The notes beneath the pieces are model-generated. The model had not been told where the DNA came from, searched no databases, and worked only from the letters and a program-made list of their open reading frames with translations. A stretch of 48,423 nt of DNA from contig NZ_QICD01000017.1 of the NCBI RefSeq assembly GCF_003726035.1, positions 1-48,423 on the forward strand, given 5' to 3'. Origin of the DNA: Paraeggerthella hongkongensis. Its GTDB lineage: Bacteria > Actinomycetota > Coriobacteriia > Coriobacteriales > Eggerthellaceae. The translations under genes and the position numbers were made by a program. Shown piece after piece: positions 24,087 through 32,217 of the stretch (positions within the stretch are counted from its first letter, which is position 1; the number at the start of each line of letters is the position of its first letter).

Positions 24087-25048
24087 CGGGCGAGGCCGTG
24101 CGGGCGGGCGAGGCGTTTTTCCGTCAGCGTTTCTGGCGCGGGATCGCGGCCGCCTTGGTGGGCGCGTCGCTGTGGGGCTTCTCGGGGGCGTGCGCGCAGT
24201 TCCTGATCGCGGGGTACGGGGCTTCTCCCGCGTTCATCACGGCGGCGCGCATGCTGGGGGCGGGCTTGCTGTTCTTAGCGGTGCTGCTGGTTCGCCAGCG
24301 CGCGCATGTTCTGGCGATGCTGCGCGATCGAGCGACCTTGGCGCGTTTGGCGGTGCTGGGCGTGGCGGGGCTGTATCCTTCCCAGATCACGTACACGATC
24401 GTCGTCGAGTACACGAACGCCGGTACGGCCACCGTGCTGCAATGCATGGGTATCGTGTTCGTCATGCTGTACGCGTGCTTGGCTACAAAAAAGCTGCCGC
24501 AGCGCCGCGAGCTGGTCGGTTTGGTTTTGGCGATGGCTGCAACGTGGCTCATCGCCACGCAGGCCGATCCCGGAGCGTTCGCGGTGCCGGTGGAGGGCCT
24601 GCTGTGGAGCGTTGCCAACGGTTTGGCGGTTGCATTCTACATCGTGTACCCGAAGCGTCTGTTCGCGCAATGGGGAAGCTTGCCCGTAACGGGGCTGGGC
24701 ATGTTCGCGGGCGGGCTTGCGGCGTTGGGGATGTGGCTGGCGGGCGCGGCCTGGGGCCAGCCGCCGGTCGTGCCCAGCTTCGACGCGATCGGCTGGGCGG
24801 TGGTCGCGGCGATCATCGCGGTGGGCACGTTCGCGGCGTACGGCCTGTACCTGCACGGCGTGTCGGTGGTGGGCCCGGTGAAGGGCAGCCTGCTGGGGAC
24901 GATGGAGCCGCTGGGCGCTACGGTGTTCGCGGCGCTTTGGCTGGGGACGGTGTTCACGGGCGCCGATTGGGCGGGCTTCGCGCTTATGGTTGCCATGGTG
25001 TTTCTGGTTACCGGGCAAGAAGCCGCAACCGAAGGGCAAGACCGCTAA
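24083..25048 (+). CDS. EamA/DMT-family transporter
   Basis: A 321-residue membrane protein with about ten hydrophobic helices arranged as two EamA repeats (GASLWGFSGACAQFLI opening the first, VANGLAVAFYIVYPKRLF the second). Family members export amino acids, nucleosides or other metabolites; the substrate cannot be told. GTG 24083 overlaps the mfd stop, so it is translationally coupled to mfd, an unusual pairing with no obvious functional logic. Confidence 0.87.
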   Translation: MTGEAVRAGEAFFRQRFWRGIAAALVGASLWGFSGACAQFLIAGYGASPAFITAARMLGAGLLFLAVLLVRQRAHVLAMLRDRATLARLAVLGVAGLYPSQITYTIVVEYTNAGTATVLQCMGIVFVMLYACLATKKLPQRRELVGLVLAMAATWLIATQADPGAFAVPVEGLLWSVANGLAVAFYIVYPKRLFAQWGSLPVTGLGMFAGGLAALGMWLAGAAWGQPPVVPSFDAIGWAVVAAIIAVGTFAAYGLYLHGVSVVGPVKGSLLGTMEPLGATVFAALWLGTVFTGADWAGFALMVAMVFLVTGQEAATEGQDR

Positions 25049-25083
25049 ACGCTGTCTTTCAGCATGAAGCTTGACGCGTTGCG

Positions 25084-25620
25084 CTACATCCCGGCCAGTT
25101 TCCTGACGGTGTTCGCCGTCCTGATCGTCAGCTTGCCGCTAATGCGCGCACTCGCGGTCTTCGACCACCAGTTGGTCTTGCGGTACTCTTTGCGACTGAA
25201 GGACCAAAAGATAGCGTTCCGGCAATGCTCTATCCGTTCCAGCCCTTCTTTGGGTTCTCCTATTTCATGGAAGACATCGGAAAACGTGGCGGGCGGCATG
25301 ATGAAGATCAAGTTATCGTAGATTTCTTTATCTGCGCCTCCCCACCAGGCGGGTGCGTTTTGCAGAATATCCTCGAGCGCTTCTTTGGGCATGCAAAGGA
25401 CGGGGATAGCGAAGCCAAAGCAGCCGTGTATCATCGACTCGATCTTATTGGTGCATCTTTCTGCGCTGTCGCTGCTTGAGAACAATGCGTTACCGCTGTT
25501 CAAATACGTTTTGACTTCCTTGAAGCCAAGCTCTTCGAAGCGTTTTTTCAGCTTTTTCATAGGAATCGTGTTTTTACCGCCGACGTTCACGCCGCGAAGA
25601 AACGCAACATACCTTTTCAC
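25084..25620 (-). CDS. DUF1697 family protein
   Basis: This 178-residue protein has the DUF1697 opening MKRYVAFLRGVNVGGKNTIPM and the following LGFKEVKTYLNSGNALFSS. The family is uncharacterised. The DNA is visibly less GC-rich than its neighbours, with many Lys/Asn codons ending in A or T, suggesting recent acquisition. It converges with the EamA gene (35-nt gap). ATG 25620 has only a weak upstream purine run. Confidence 0.85.
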   Translation of the reverse strand: MKRYVAFLRGVNVGGKNTIPMKKLKKRFEELGFKEVKTYLNSGNALFSSSDSAERCTNKIESMIHGCFGFAIPVLCMPKEALEDILQNAPAWWGGADKEIYDNLIFIMPPATFSDVFHEIGEPKEGLERIEHCRNAIFWSFSRKEYRKTNWWSKTASARISGKLTIRTANTVRKLAGM

Positions 25621-25693
25621 CGTGCCGCCTTTGCAAGAGTTTTGATTCGATTGTCACCTATTGAAAGCGTGCGCGCAAGGGGCTTTGCAGCGG

Positions 25694-25699
25694 TACAAT
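25694..25699 (+). promoter_or_regulatory. -10 element for the dipeptidase gene
   Basis: TACAAT 41 nt upstream of GTG 25740. A TTGAAA at 25661-25666 is too far away (27 nt) for a normal -35. Confidence 0.35.
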
Positions 25700-25739
25700 A
25701 GCAAGGCTTTGATGCGATTCGCGAGAGAGGAGCGCGGCC

Positions 25740-26831
25740 GTGGGGCTGTTCATGACGTTGGAGGATGCTTCGCCTGAAGAGGCTGCCAAGCTGTGGGGAG
25801 ACGATGCCTTCTCTCGAGTGAAGGATGCGAATCCTGATCGCTTGCGCGTGTTCGACCTGCATTGCGATACGCTCGATCGCCTGGCGCTTTCGGGCGATCC
25901 CGGGGTTCCGGGCGGATTCGCCGAACATGATGCGGCGATCCCTCGCTCGCGCATGAGCTCGCTGGAGGACAACGTCGCCCATGTTTCGCTTGCGCGCACC
26001 GCGCCGTTTTCCTGGTGCCAGTGCTTTGCGGTGTTCGTCCCCGACCAGCTGCAAGGCGATGCAGCGTGGGCGCTGTTCGAGCGCGTGAGAAGGTTTTGGG
26101 AGACATCTTTGGAGCGCCATCGCGATGCGATCGCGCGCGTGCGCGACGTGCGCGAGATCGAGGATGCGTTTGCGGCGAGCAAGACCGCCGGGATGCTCAC
26201 CGTGGAGGGCGCGTCGTTTCTGCAGGATGACGGAAAGGCGTCGGCGCGTCTTGACGCGTTGGCGGAAGCCGGGGTGCGCATGGTTACCCTTACCTGGAAC
26301 GGCCGGAACGCGCTGGGAAGCGGCAACGAAACGCTTGACGGATTAACTTCGTTCGGGGGCGCGTGCGTGCGCGAATTGGAAGCGCGCGGCATCGTGGTGG
26401 ACGTTTCCCATCTGAACGAGGCGGGCTTCAGGGACGTATGCGCGATAGCTTCCCGACCCTTCGCCGCTTCGCACTCGAACGCGCGGGCGATATGCGACCA
26501 TCCGCGCAACCTGGAGGATTGGCAGTTGCGCGAGATTGCCGACTGTCAAGGCATCGTCGGCTTGAATTTCTGCCGGGACTTCCTATCGGACCTGCATGCC
26601 GATCCTTCGCCTGACGACGTGCTGCGTCACGTCGACCGCATCTTGGAAACGGCGGGGGAGGACGTGCTTGCGCTCGGCAGCGACTACGACGGCTGCGACG
26701 TGCCCAGCTGGCTCGATCCATGCGATCGCGTTGCCGACTTGCATGCGCTGCTCGAGCGACAGTTCGGGCCGAACGTTGCCGACAAGGTGTTCTTCGAAAA
26801 CGCGCGCGCCTTCTTCGATCGTGCGGGGTAG
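25740..26831 (+). CDS. M19 (renal-type) dipeptidase
   Basis: This 363-residue zinc dipeptidase cleaves dipeptides, often with broad specificity including D-residues at the C-terminal position. The metal-binding motifs are FDLHCDTLDRL (His-x-Asp), the bridging Glu in LTVEGASF, the His in DVSHLNEAGF and ASHSNARAI, and the Asp in LGSDYDGCDVP. GTG 25740 is preceded by AGAGAGGAG with a 7-nt spacer; the in-frame ATG 12 nt later is an alternative. No signal peptide is seen, so it is probably cytoplasmic. It stands alone. Confidence 0.92.
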   Translation: MGLFMTLEDASPEEAAKLWGDDAFSRVKDANPDRLRVFDLHCDTLDRLALSGDPGVPGGFAEHDAAIPRSRMSSLEDNVAHVSLARTAPFSWCQCFAVFVPDQLQGDAAWALFERVRRFWETSLERHRDAIARVRDVREIEDAFAASKTAGMLTVEGASFLQDDGKASARLDALAEAGVRMVTLTWNGRNALGSGNETLDGLTSFGGACVRELEARGIVVDVSHLNEAGFRDVCAIASRPFAASHSNARAICDHPRNLEDWQLREIADCQGIVGLNFCRDFLSDLHADPSPDDVLRHVDRILETAGEDVLALGSDYDGCDVPSWLDPCDRVADLHALLERQFGPNVADKVFFENARAFFDRAG

Positions 26832-26951
26832 CGGGCTTGCCTGAAAGGTCGGTTTGGTTATTCTCGGATAAGCAGTGTTCTTGTGTTTATGGGCGCACAT
26901 GAGGACCTGTGGCAAAAAACCGGGTGCTCAGGGTGCGCTGCCGAATACCTT

Positions 26952-27046
26952 GCCGGTAAAAGGCCTGGTCGCATTTTGGGAAGCGGTCGGAATGCGGCTT
27001 TTCGCGCGTTCGAGATCGTCACAGGGCCCATTCGCGCCCAAATCCC
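26952..27046 (+). repeat. Copy A of a conserved ~90-nt intergenic element
   Basis: Aligns without gaps to 33798-33890 for at least 90 nt, sharing CCTGGTCGCATTTTGG exactly and TTTCGCGCG-TCGAG-TCGTCA. Similarity weakens on both sides. It sits between two convergent genes. In one frame both copies read LAGK-PGRIL-x5-AAFRA-E-V-GP. Confidence 0.75.
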
Positions 27047-27077
27047 GAGCGCTCCCATGGCTTCCGCCCGTGCTTGC

Positions 27078-27479
27078 TTATCGGTAGCATGTAGCCGTCA
27101 TGCGTGCGATCCGCTTGCCCAGGTCGTCCTCGACAACAACGGTGTAGAAGGCCAGGTGGCTGCCTGGTTTGTCGCATGTGGCAGTCGCGGTCAGCTTCGA
27201 CCCTTTCGTTGAGCGGAGAAAGCTGATGGCATGGTCTACGGAAACGGTGGGGCTTTCGCCGATGTTGCAGGCTATGGCCAAGGCGAAGTCCGCCAACGTG
27301 AAGATGGCGCCGCCCATGACGCCTCCCATTGCGTTTCGGTGCACGTCCGACAGCTCCATGTCGCAAACGGCTCGTCCCCTGCATCCTTCGACCACGCGGC
27401 AACCAGCTGCTTGAGTGGCGAAGCGGTCGTTCTCGAACACGGCTGCGATTTCTTCAAGGGAAGGGTTTTCGGAAAGCAT
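27078..27479 (-). CDS. Hotdog-fold thioesterase (PaaI/YbgC-like)
   Basis: A 133-residue hotdog domain protein with HRNAMGGVMGGAIFTLADFALAIACN, the loop and helix that hold the catalytic residues in PaaI-type acyl-CoA thioesterases. It ends with a typical beta strand LGKRIARMTATCYR. Its sequence differs clearly from the other hotdog protein at 17796. ATG 27479 has AAGGAG 7 nt upstream. A terminator lies just upstream, so it has its own promoter or depends on read-through. Confidence 0.85.
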   Translation of the reverse strand: MLSENPSLEEIAAVFENDRFATQAAGCRVVEGCRGRAVCDMELSDVHRNAMGGVMGGAIFTLADFALAIACNIGESPTVSVDHAISFLRSTKGSKLTATATCDKPGSHLAFYTVVVEDDLGKRIARMTATCYR

Positions 27480-27509
27480 GGGCGTCTCCTTTTCCGGGAT
27501 GTTCGATGC

Positions 27510-27536
27510 AAACGCCCCGACGGAGCCGGGGCGTTT
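27510..27536 (-). terminator. Intrinsic terminator of the gltX operon
   Basis: AAACGCCCCG (27510-27519) pairs with CGGGGCGTTT (27527-27536) around a 7-nt loop, giving U residues on either strand. It ends the minus-strand transcript gltX-polyferredoxin-membrane protein. Confidence 0.8.
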
Positions 27537-27563
27537 CAGGGTTCTGTCGATGCGCGATCGGGT

Positions 27564-28616
27564 TTATTCCGCGGGAGTTGCAACGGCGGCGTACAGCTCC
27601 AGATAATCGCCGTCCGTTACGGTAACGGTTTGAGATCCCCCTGCAATCACGTATTTCGTCTGCGTGATGGAATCGCTATCGAAGTTGAGATCCTTCATGA
27701 CGAACGCCGCGCTGTCCTGGGAGGCGTTCGCGGACGCCTCGGTGCTCACCGTGACGGCATACGTTCCGGCGGGGATATCGACTCCCACGCGGTACAACCC
27801 GTTTTCGTAGGGGGCCTCGGGGGCGAAGCTCGCCTCTTTGCTCGGGTACATGCGCAGTTCGTCTTTGCCGGGCAGGAAGGCGATCGCGTCGCCGGCCTCA
27901 AGCTGTGCGAAGTAGTTGCCGAAGTACGAGACCGCCAGCTCAAGCGAATAGGTTCCCGTGTCGTCGTCGCGATCGAACACGTAGTAGGTGCCCTCGGCAT
28001 CCGAGCTTCCTTCGAGGAAGTAGAGTCCCGGCTCGATGTCCTTTCCCGGGCCTATCTGGTACACGCCGGCCGTGCAGCGACCGTCCTCGACGGTGCTCGG
28101 AAGATCTCCCACCGCTTTTTTGATGTCCTCAAGCGCAAGCCCTTCGTAGCGACTGGCGCCGTAGTCGTCCGGGTTGCCGTTTTCGTAGGAATGGTTGTAT
28201 CCGTATCCCGGTCCGTCGTAGCGAGGGTCGAACGAATCGTTGTAGCTGCGATCGAAGTACAGGGCGCCGCACGCTACGCAGCCGACGCATCCGCCAACGC
28301 CCAAAACGAACGCCAGCAGGCACCCGCATAGCACCCAAGGCCACACCTTCTTCTTTTGCGATGGCTGCGCGGCGGCCGGATAGGCCGGGTAGGGAGGCTG
28401 CACGGGGTACGGGGGCTGCGGCTGCGGCGACTGGCCCGCCGCAGCGTAGTGCGGCGAGGGCGCACCGGCGTAGGGGGATTGCGGCTGCTGCGGCTGGGGG
28501 CCGTCGTATGCCGGGGGCTGCGGCGGCTGGTTCGTGCTGCTGTAGGGTTGCTGGCCGTAAGGCGGCGCGGGCTGGTCGTTTTGCTGGTCGCCCTCGGGGC
28601 GCTCGGGTTCGTTCAT
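27564..28616 (-). CDS. Proline-rich single-pass membrane protein with two tandem extracellular beta domains
   Basis: I do not recognise a family. The first 88 of 350 residues are Pro, Gln and Tyr-rich, KKK precedes a membrane helix at about 91-121 (VWPWVLCGCLLAFVLGVGGC), then an acidic Tyr/Gly-rich spacer. Two similar domains follow: 184-250 (GVYQIGPGKDIEPGLYF ... GDAIAFLPG) and 273-345 (GLYRVGVDIPAGTYAVTV ... GDYLELYAAV). This suggests a cytosolic disordered tail and an external sensor or binding part. ATG 28616 has TAGGAGGG upstream. It is the last gene of the gltX operon, 16 nt after the polyferredoxin gene. Confidence 0.75.
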   Translation of the reverse strand: MNEPERPEGDQQNDQPAPPYGQQPYSSTNQPPQPPAYDGPQPQQPQSPYAGAPSPHYAAAGQSPQPQPPYPVQPPYPAYPAAAQPSQKKKVWPWVLCGCLLAFVLGVGGCVGCVACGALYFDRSYNDSFDPRYDGPGYGYNHSYENGNPDDYGASRYEGLALEDIKKAVGDLPSTVEDGRCTAGVYQIGPGKDIEPGLYFLEGSSDAEGTYYVFDRDDDTGTYSLELAVSYFGNYFAQLEAGDAIAFLPGKDELRMYPSKEASFAPEAPYENGLYRVGVDIPAGTYAVTVSTEASANASQDSAAFVMKDLNFDSDSITQTKYVIAGGSQTVTVTDGDYLELYAAVATPAE

Positions 28617-28632
28617 GTGACCCTCCTAGAAC

Positions 28633-29757
28633 TTATCGTTGCGGCGTGCCGCAGGTCTCGCTTGCCTGTTCGCACCCAGCTTCTTCGGTAAGGAAAACCT
28701 CGGCGCTTTCCTCGATCAATTGCACGGCTCCTTGCGCGCAGGCGCTTGCGCACAGGCCGCAGCCTATGCAGTAGCGCGCGTCCAAGGCAAGCGTCCCGTC
28801 TGCGGGGTCTGGGTAGCGCGCACCGGTCGGGCATGCCCTGGCGCAGTCGAGCGCGTTCGTGCAGATCGAGCAGTCCGTCTGCGAGATGACGATTGGGATG
28901 TTCGGGGCGATGCTCGAGTCGCGGTCGATCGCTTCAAGCAGCATGCGCCGTTTGGGATGCATGGTCTGTTTCGTGTGGCCTTCCGGGGCGAAGTCGTTGA
29001 ATTGGCGGCTTTCGTTGAGATTGAGACGGGCGCGTGCCCGCGCGCGTTCCTTGCGTTCGTAGAACTGCTGCAAAACGTCGGAGTTGCGCAGGCGACGCTT
29101 GCCGGAAGCGACGTCTGCCACGTCGGCCGCAAGATTCGTGAACGCGCTGCGACGATCGACCCCTTCGGGATTCGCCAGGTCCTTGACCAGATTCTCTTTC
29201 TCGGGGATCGCTTCAAGGTAGCCTACTTTGCGGCCGGTCCACTGCTCGGCCGTGGCTATGGCGTGCGTGAACAGCATCTCGCCGAAGTCGCCTGCCCGAT
29301 CGCAATCGGCGCAGTACGTCAGGTCTCCCGCAATGCTGACCGGGATGTTCTCGGCAAGCACGAGCGTCCAGAACTCGGGCGAAAGGGCGGCAAGGCAGGG
29401 AAGCACCACCACGTTGGCGGCGGGCTCCAAGCCGGGGAAGATGTTCTCCTTGCACGTGATCACCACGTCTTCGCCGCGCAACGCGATGCGCCTCACGCGG
29501 GCGTGCAGGTCGATCATCGTCACGCGCGTGGAGGTGAACGCGTCGCAGATTCCCAGGCATATGCCGCAGTTCGTGCAGGTTCGCGCGTCGATGACGGGCA
29601 AGTTCTCCGCGCTGAACGATATGGCTCCATGCGGGCATGCGCGGGCGCATCGGTCGCATTCCGAGCCAAGGGGGCGCGTGCAGAAGTCCCGCAGCACAAG
29701 GATGCGCTGCGGGTGCGCGATCCGGTCCTCCTGAACGTTGTCGGCGACCTCAGCCAC
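28633..29757 (-). CDS. Polyferredoxin-like protein with four [4Fe-4S] motifs, function unknown
   Basis: This 374-residue cytoplasmic protein has two N-terminal clusters (Cys26/34/37/41 and Cys61/64/67/71), a central domain of about 200 residues with Cys102, Cys121 and CADC (149-152), and two C-terminal clusters (Cys296/299/305/309 and Cys330/333/336/340). The central part (NVVVLPCLAALSPEFWTLVL, then IAGDLTYCADCDRAGD) recalls the cysteine-rich MvhD-like electron-transfer domain of hydrogenase/heterodisulfide reductase partners, but the match is loose. A basic helix (RKERARARARLNLNESR) links it to the last clusters. GTG 29757 overlaps the gltX stop by 8 nt. An electron carrier or enzyme subunit is likely; the partner is unknown. 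Confidence 0.75.
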   Translation of the reverse strand: MAEVADNVQEDRIAHPQRILVLRDFCTRPLGSECDRCARACPHGAISFSAENLPVIDARTCTNCGICLGICDAFTSTRVTMIDLHARVRRIALRGEDVVITCKENIFPGLEPAANVVVLPCLAALSPEFWTLVLAENIPVSIAGDLTYCADCDRAGDFGEMLFTHAIATAEQWTGRKVGYLEAIPEKENLVKDLANPEGVDRRSAFTNLAADVADVASGKRRLRNSDVLQQFYERKERARARARLNLNESRQFNDFAPEGHTKQTMHPKRRMLLEAIDRDSSIAPNIPIVISQTDCSICTNALDCARACPTGARYPDPADGTLALDARYCIGCGLCASACAQGAVQLIEESAEVFLTEEAGCEQASETCGTPQR

Positions 29758-31243
29758 CGAACACCTCGCTTGCCACCTGGTCGATGCGCGCAAGCACGTC
29801 CTCGCGGGGCAAAAGCTCGATGCTCTCGAACAAAGGCGGCGACACCATGTTGCCGCACACGGCTACGCGCAGGGGCTGGAACAGCAGCTTCGGCTTCAGT
29901 TCCAGCTGCTCGCCCACGGCGCGGCATGCTTCCTGCAGCGGCTCGGCTTCCCAGGCCACGCTTTGGTCGGCAAGCACGCCGCGGCAGGCCGCCAGAGCTT
30001 CGTCGGCGCGAGCGCACTCCTTCTTGAGCACCTTGTTGACGCTCTTCTCGTCGAGCTCGCGCACTTCAGGCCCCCAGAACATGAAGCCCAGCTTGGAAAC
30101 CACGTCGTCAAGACGCGTCAGGCGTTCCGCTACCAGGGGATACAGCCCCAGGTAGAACTCGGCGCGCGCGGAGATGTCCTCCGGCGTGGCGCCCAGCTCC
30201 AGCAGCCAGGGAAGCGAGGCCTGCACCCAGGCGTTCGCGCCCATGTCCTTGATGTACTGGCCGTTCATCCAGTCGAGCTTCGTCTCGTCGAACACGGCGT
30301 CTTTCTTGGTCACGCGGTCCAGGCTGAAACGCTCGCACAGGGTGGCGCGGTCGATGAGCGTCGTCTCGCCGTCGAGCGACCAGCCCAGAAGCGCCAGGAA
30401 GTTCACCATGGCGTCGGGCAGGTAGCCGCGCTCGCAGAACTCCTCGACCGAGGCTGCTCCGTGGCGCTTCGACAGCTTCTTGCCGTCCGGCCCCAGGATC
30501 ATCGACAGGTGCGCGAACGTGGGCACGTCGAAGCCGAGCGCCTCGTAGATGAGGATCTGGCGCGGGGTGTTGGACAGGTGGTCGTCGCCGCGGACGACGT
30601 GCGTGACGCCCATGTTCGCATCGTCGCACACCACGGCGAAGTTGTAGGTGGGGGAGCCGTCCGTGCGCACGACGATCATGTCGTCCATCACGTCGGCCGG
30701 GAAGCTGACGTGGCCGTACACGGCGTCGTCGAACTTGATGGGGCCGTGGTTCTCCGGCACGCGCAAACGCCACACGTGCGGCTCGCCCGCGGCGATGCGC
30801 GCGGCTGCGTCAGCGGGGTCGATGGAGCGGCAGGTGCGGTCGTAGCCGGCGTAGCCGCCCTCGTTCGCCTCGGCTGCGGCGCGCTTGGCGTCGAGCACTT
30901 CTTTCGTGCAGAAGCAGGGGTACACGCTGCCGCGCTCTTTCATGAGCTCGAGCGCTGCGGCGTACGTGTCCATGCGCTGGGTTTGGAAGTACGGTCCGGC
31001 CTGGCCGCCCACCTCGGGGCCTTCGTCCCAGTCGAGGCCGAGCCACTTCATGGCGTTGAGGATGACCTGCACGTTCTCTTCGGTGGAGCGCTCGGGGTCG
31101 GTGTCTTCGATGCGCAGGATGAAGTCGCCGCCCATCGCGCGGGCGAACGCCCAGTTGTAGATGGCCGTACGGGCTCCGCCTACGTGCAGCCGCCCAGTAG
31201 GCGACGGGGCGAATCGAACGCGAACTTTCTTCTCGTCTGTCAT
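29750..31243 (-). CDS. gltX: Glutamyl-tRNA synthetase
   Basis: This 497-residue class I enzyme charges tRNA-Glu (and perhaps tRNA-Gln if the organism uses the amidotransferase route). The HIGH-type motif is PSPTGRLHVGG (about 13-23), and the KMSKS-type motif is KKLSKRHGA (about 252-260). The C-terminal anticodon-binding half is complete. ATG 31243 lies 12 nt after GGAGG; an upstream ATG at 31276 would add 11 residues. A promoter and a perfect palindrome precede it. It heads the operon with the polyferredoxin and membrane protein genes. Confidence 0.95.
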   Translation of the reverse strand: MTDEKKVRVRFAPSPTGRLHVGGARTAIYNWAFARAMGGDFILRIEDTDPERSTEENVQVILNAMKWLGLDWDEGPEVGGQAGPYFQTQRMDTYAAALELMKERGSVYPCFCTKEVLDAKRAAAEANEGGYAGYDRTCRSIDPADAAARIAAGEPHVWRLRVPENHGPIKFDDAVYGHVSFPADVMDDMIVVRTDGSPTYNFAVVCDDANMGVTHVVRGDDHLSNTPRQILIYEALGFDVPTFAHLSMILGPDGKKLSKRHGAASVEEFCERGYLPDAMVNFLALLGWSLDGETTLIDRATLCERFSLDRVTKKDAVFDETKLDWMNGQYIKDMGANAWVQASLPWLLELGATPEDISARAEFYLGLYPLVAERLTRLDDVVSKLGFMFWGPEVRELDEKSVNKVLKKECARADEALAACRGVLADQSVAWEAEPLQEACRAVGEQLELKPKLLFQPLRVAVCGNMVSPPLFESIELLPREDVLARIDQVASEVFGG

Positions 31244-31282
31244 AGCCGTGGTAATCCTCCAGTTGAATAACGTCATGTTCAG

Positions 31283-31302
31283 GCCGAAGCGCGCGCTTCG
31301 GC
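31283..31302 (-). promoter_or_regulatory. Perfect 20-bp palindrome in the gltX leader
   Basis: GCCGAAGCGCGCGCTTCGGC lies just downstream of the predicted -10, so it would begin at about the first bases of the transcript. It could be an operator or a 5' hairpin that stabilises the mRNA. Confidence 0.45.
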
Positions 31303-31312
31303 GGTGCTTGCA

Positions 31313-31341
31313 AGTATAGACAACCCGAAGGCCGTCGAAAA
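31313..31341 (-). promoter_or_regulatory. Promoter for gltX
   Basis: On the minus strand: TTTTCG (31341-31336), a 17-nt spacer, TATACT (31318-31313), about 70 nt upstream of the ATG. Confidence 0.45.
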
Positions 31342-31448
31342 CCACGTCCGTTCATCCTCACTCAAAATGCTCGACCGCGCAGCAGGTAGGGCGTCGCCGT
31401 CGCGCAGTCGCGCGCGCAGGGTTTCCTCTTCGAGCGGCTCGTGCGATC

Positions 31449-32207
31449 TTACCGAAGGGCGGGCGTGCGTCGCAGGAGCATCCCTCCGATCGCTGCGGCC
31501 AGCGAAAGCGTTCCCGTGACCGTCAGCCAGACGGCGCCCATTCCCATCCAGAATGCGGGCGGATACATGGTGATGAGCAGCGACTCGTACGAGAACGTCC
31601 AGGTTCCGTCGGCGAAGAACAGCGAATGGAACGCGGCGAAAAAGCCGTTGAAGTCGACGACCACCCAGGCAGCCAGCGCGGCGAACACGGTCAGCACGGC
31701 GATCCCCGCGCCGGCCAGGACGCTGCCCACGGCCCGCCTCCCAACGCGCGCTCCCAAGTAAACGCAGAGCGCGACGGCGGCCAAGGCGATCGCCGCGAAC
31801 GCGACGCCTGCCATGGATATCACGCGGTTCACGTCGTCGAGGTGCGAGAGGGCTTCGGGGTCGAGCGTGTAGACGTCGGGCGCGGCGGCAAGGGCCGCTT
31901 CGTCGGCCTCGGCGTAAGGGGTCTGCGCGTTGCGGTTGATGTCGCGCAGCATGGCGAACACGGCTTCCCGGTCGTTCGACCCCACGGTGTAGTCGCGCGT
32001 TGCGACGGCGGCTTGCACCAGATCGTCGTGCGAGAACGGCGTCGAGGGGTTGTCCATGCCGCTGAACATGCCGGCCAGCATGCCGGTGGTTTGCGGCAAG
32101 CAGCACGCGCCCAGCCCCGCCGCCACGAAGGCGACGGCGAGGGCGATGACGGCGGCAGCCTGCATCAGGCCGCGCTTCGCCGCCCCGTTCTTTTCGAGTG
32201 TCGGCAT
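31449..32207 (-). CDS. DUF1461 (TIGR01906) integral membrane protein
   Basis: A 252-residue membrane protein with four hydrophobic helices. The family signature near the C terminus reads FHSLFFADGTWTFSYESLL, then ITMYPPAFW. A large external loop lies between helices 1 and 2 (about residues 50-125). Function is unknown in the family. It begins 10 nt after the ATP-grasp gene stop, so the two genes form an operon on the minus strand. It ends about 200 nt before gltX. Confidence 0.85.
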   Translation of the reverse strand: MPTLEKNGAAKRGLMQAAAVIALAVAFVAAGLGACCLPQTTGMLAGMFSGMDNPSTPFSHDDLVQAAVATRDYTVGSNDREAVFAMLRDINRNAQTPYAEADEAALAAAPDVYTLDPEALSHLDDVNRVISMAGVAFAAIALAAVALCVYLGARVGRRAVGSVLAGAGIAVLTVFAALAAWVVVDFNGFFAAFHSLFFADGTWTFSYESLLITMYPPAFWMGMGAVWLTVTGTLSLAAAIGGMLLRRTPALR

Positions 32208-32217
32208 CCTGATCGCC

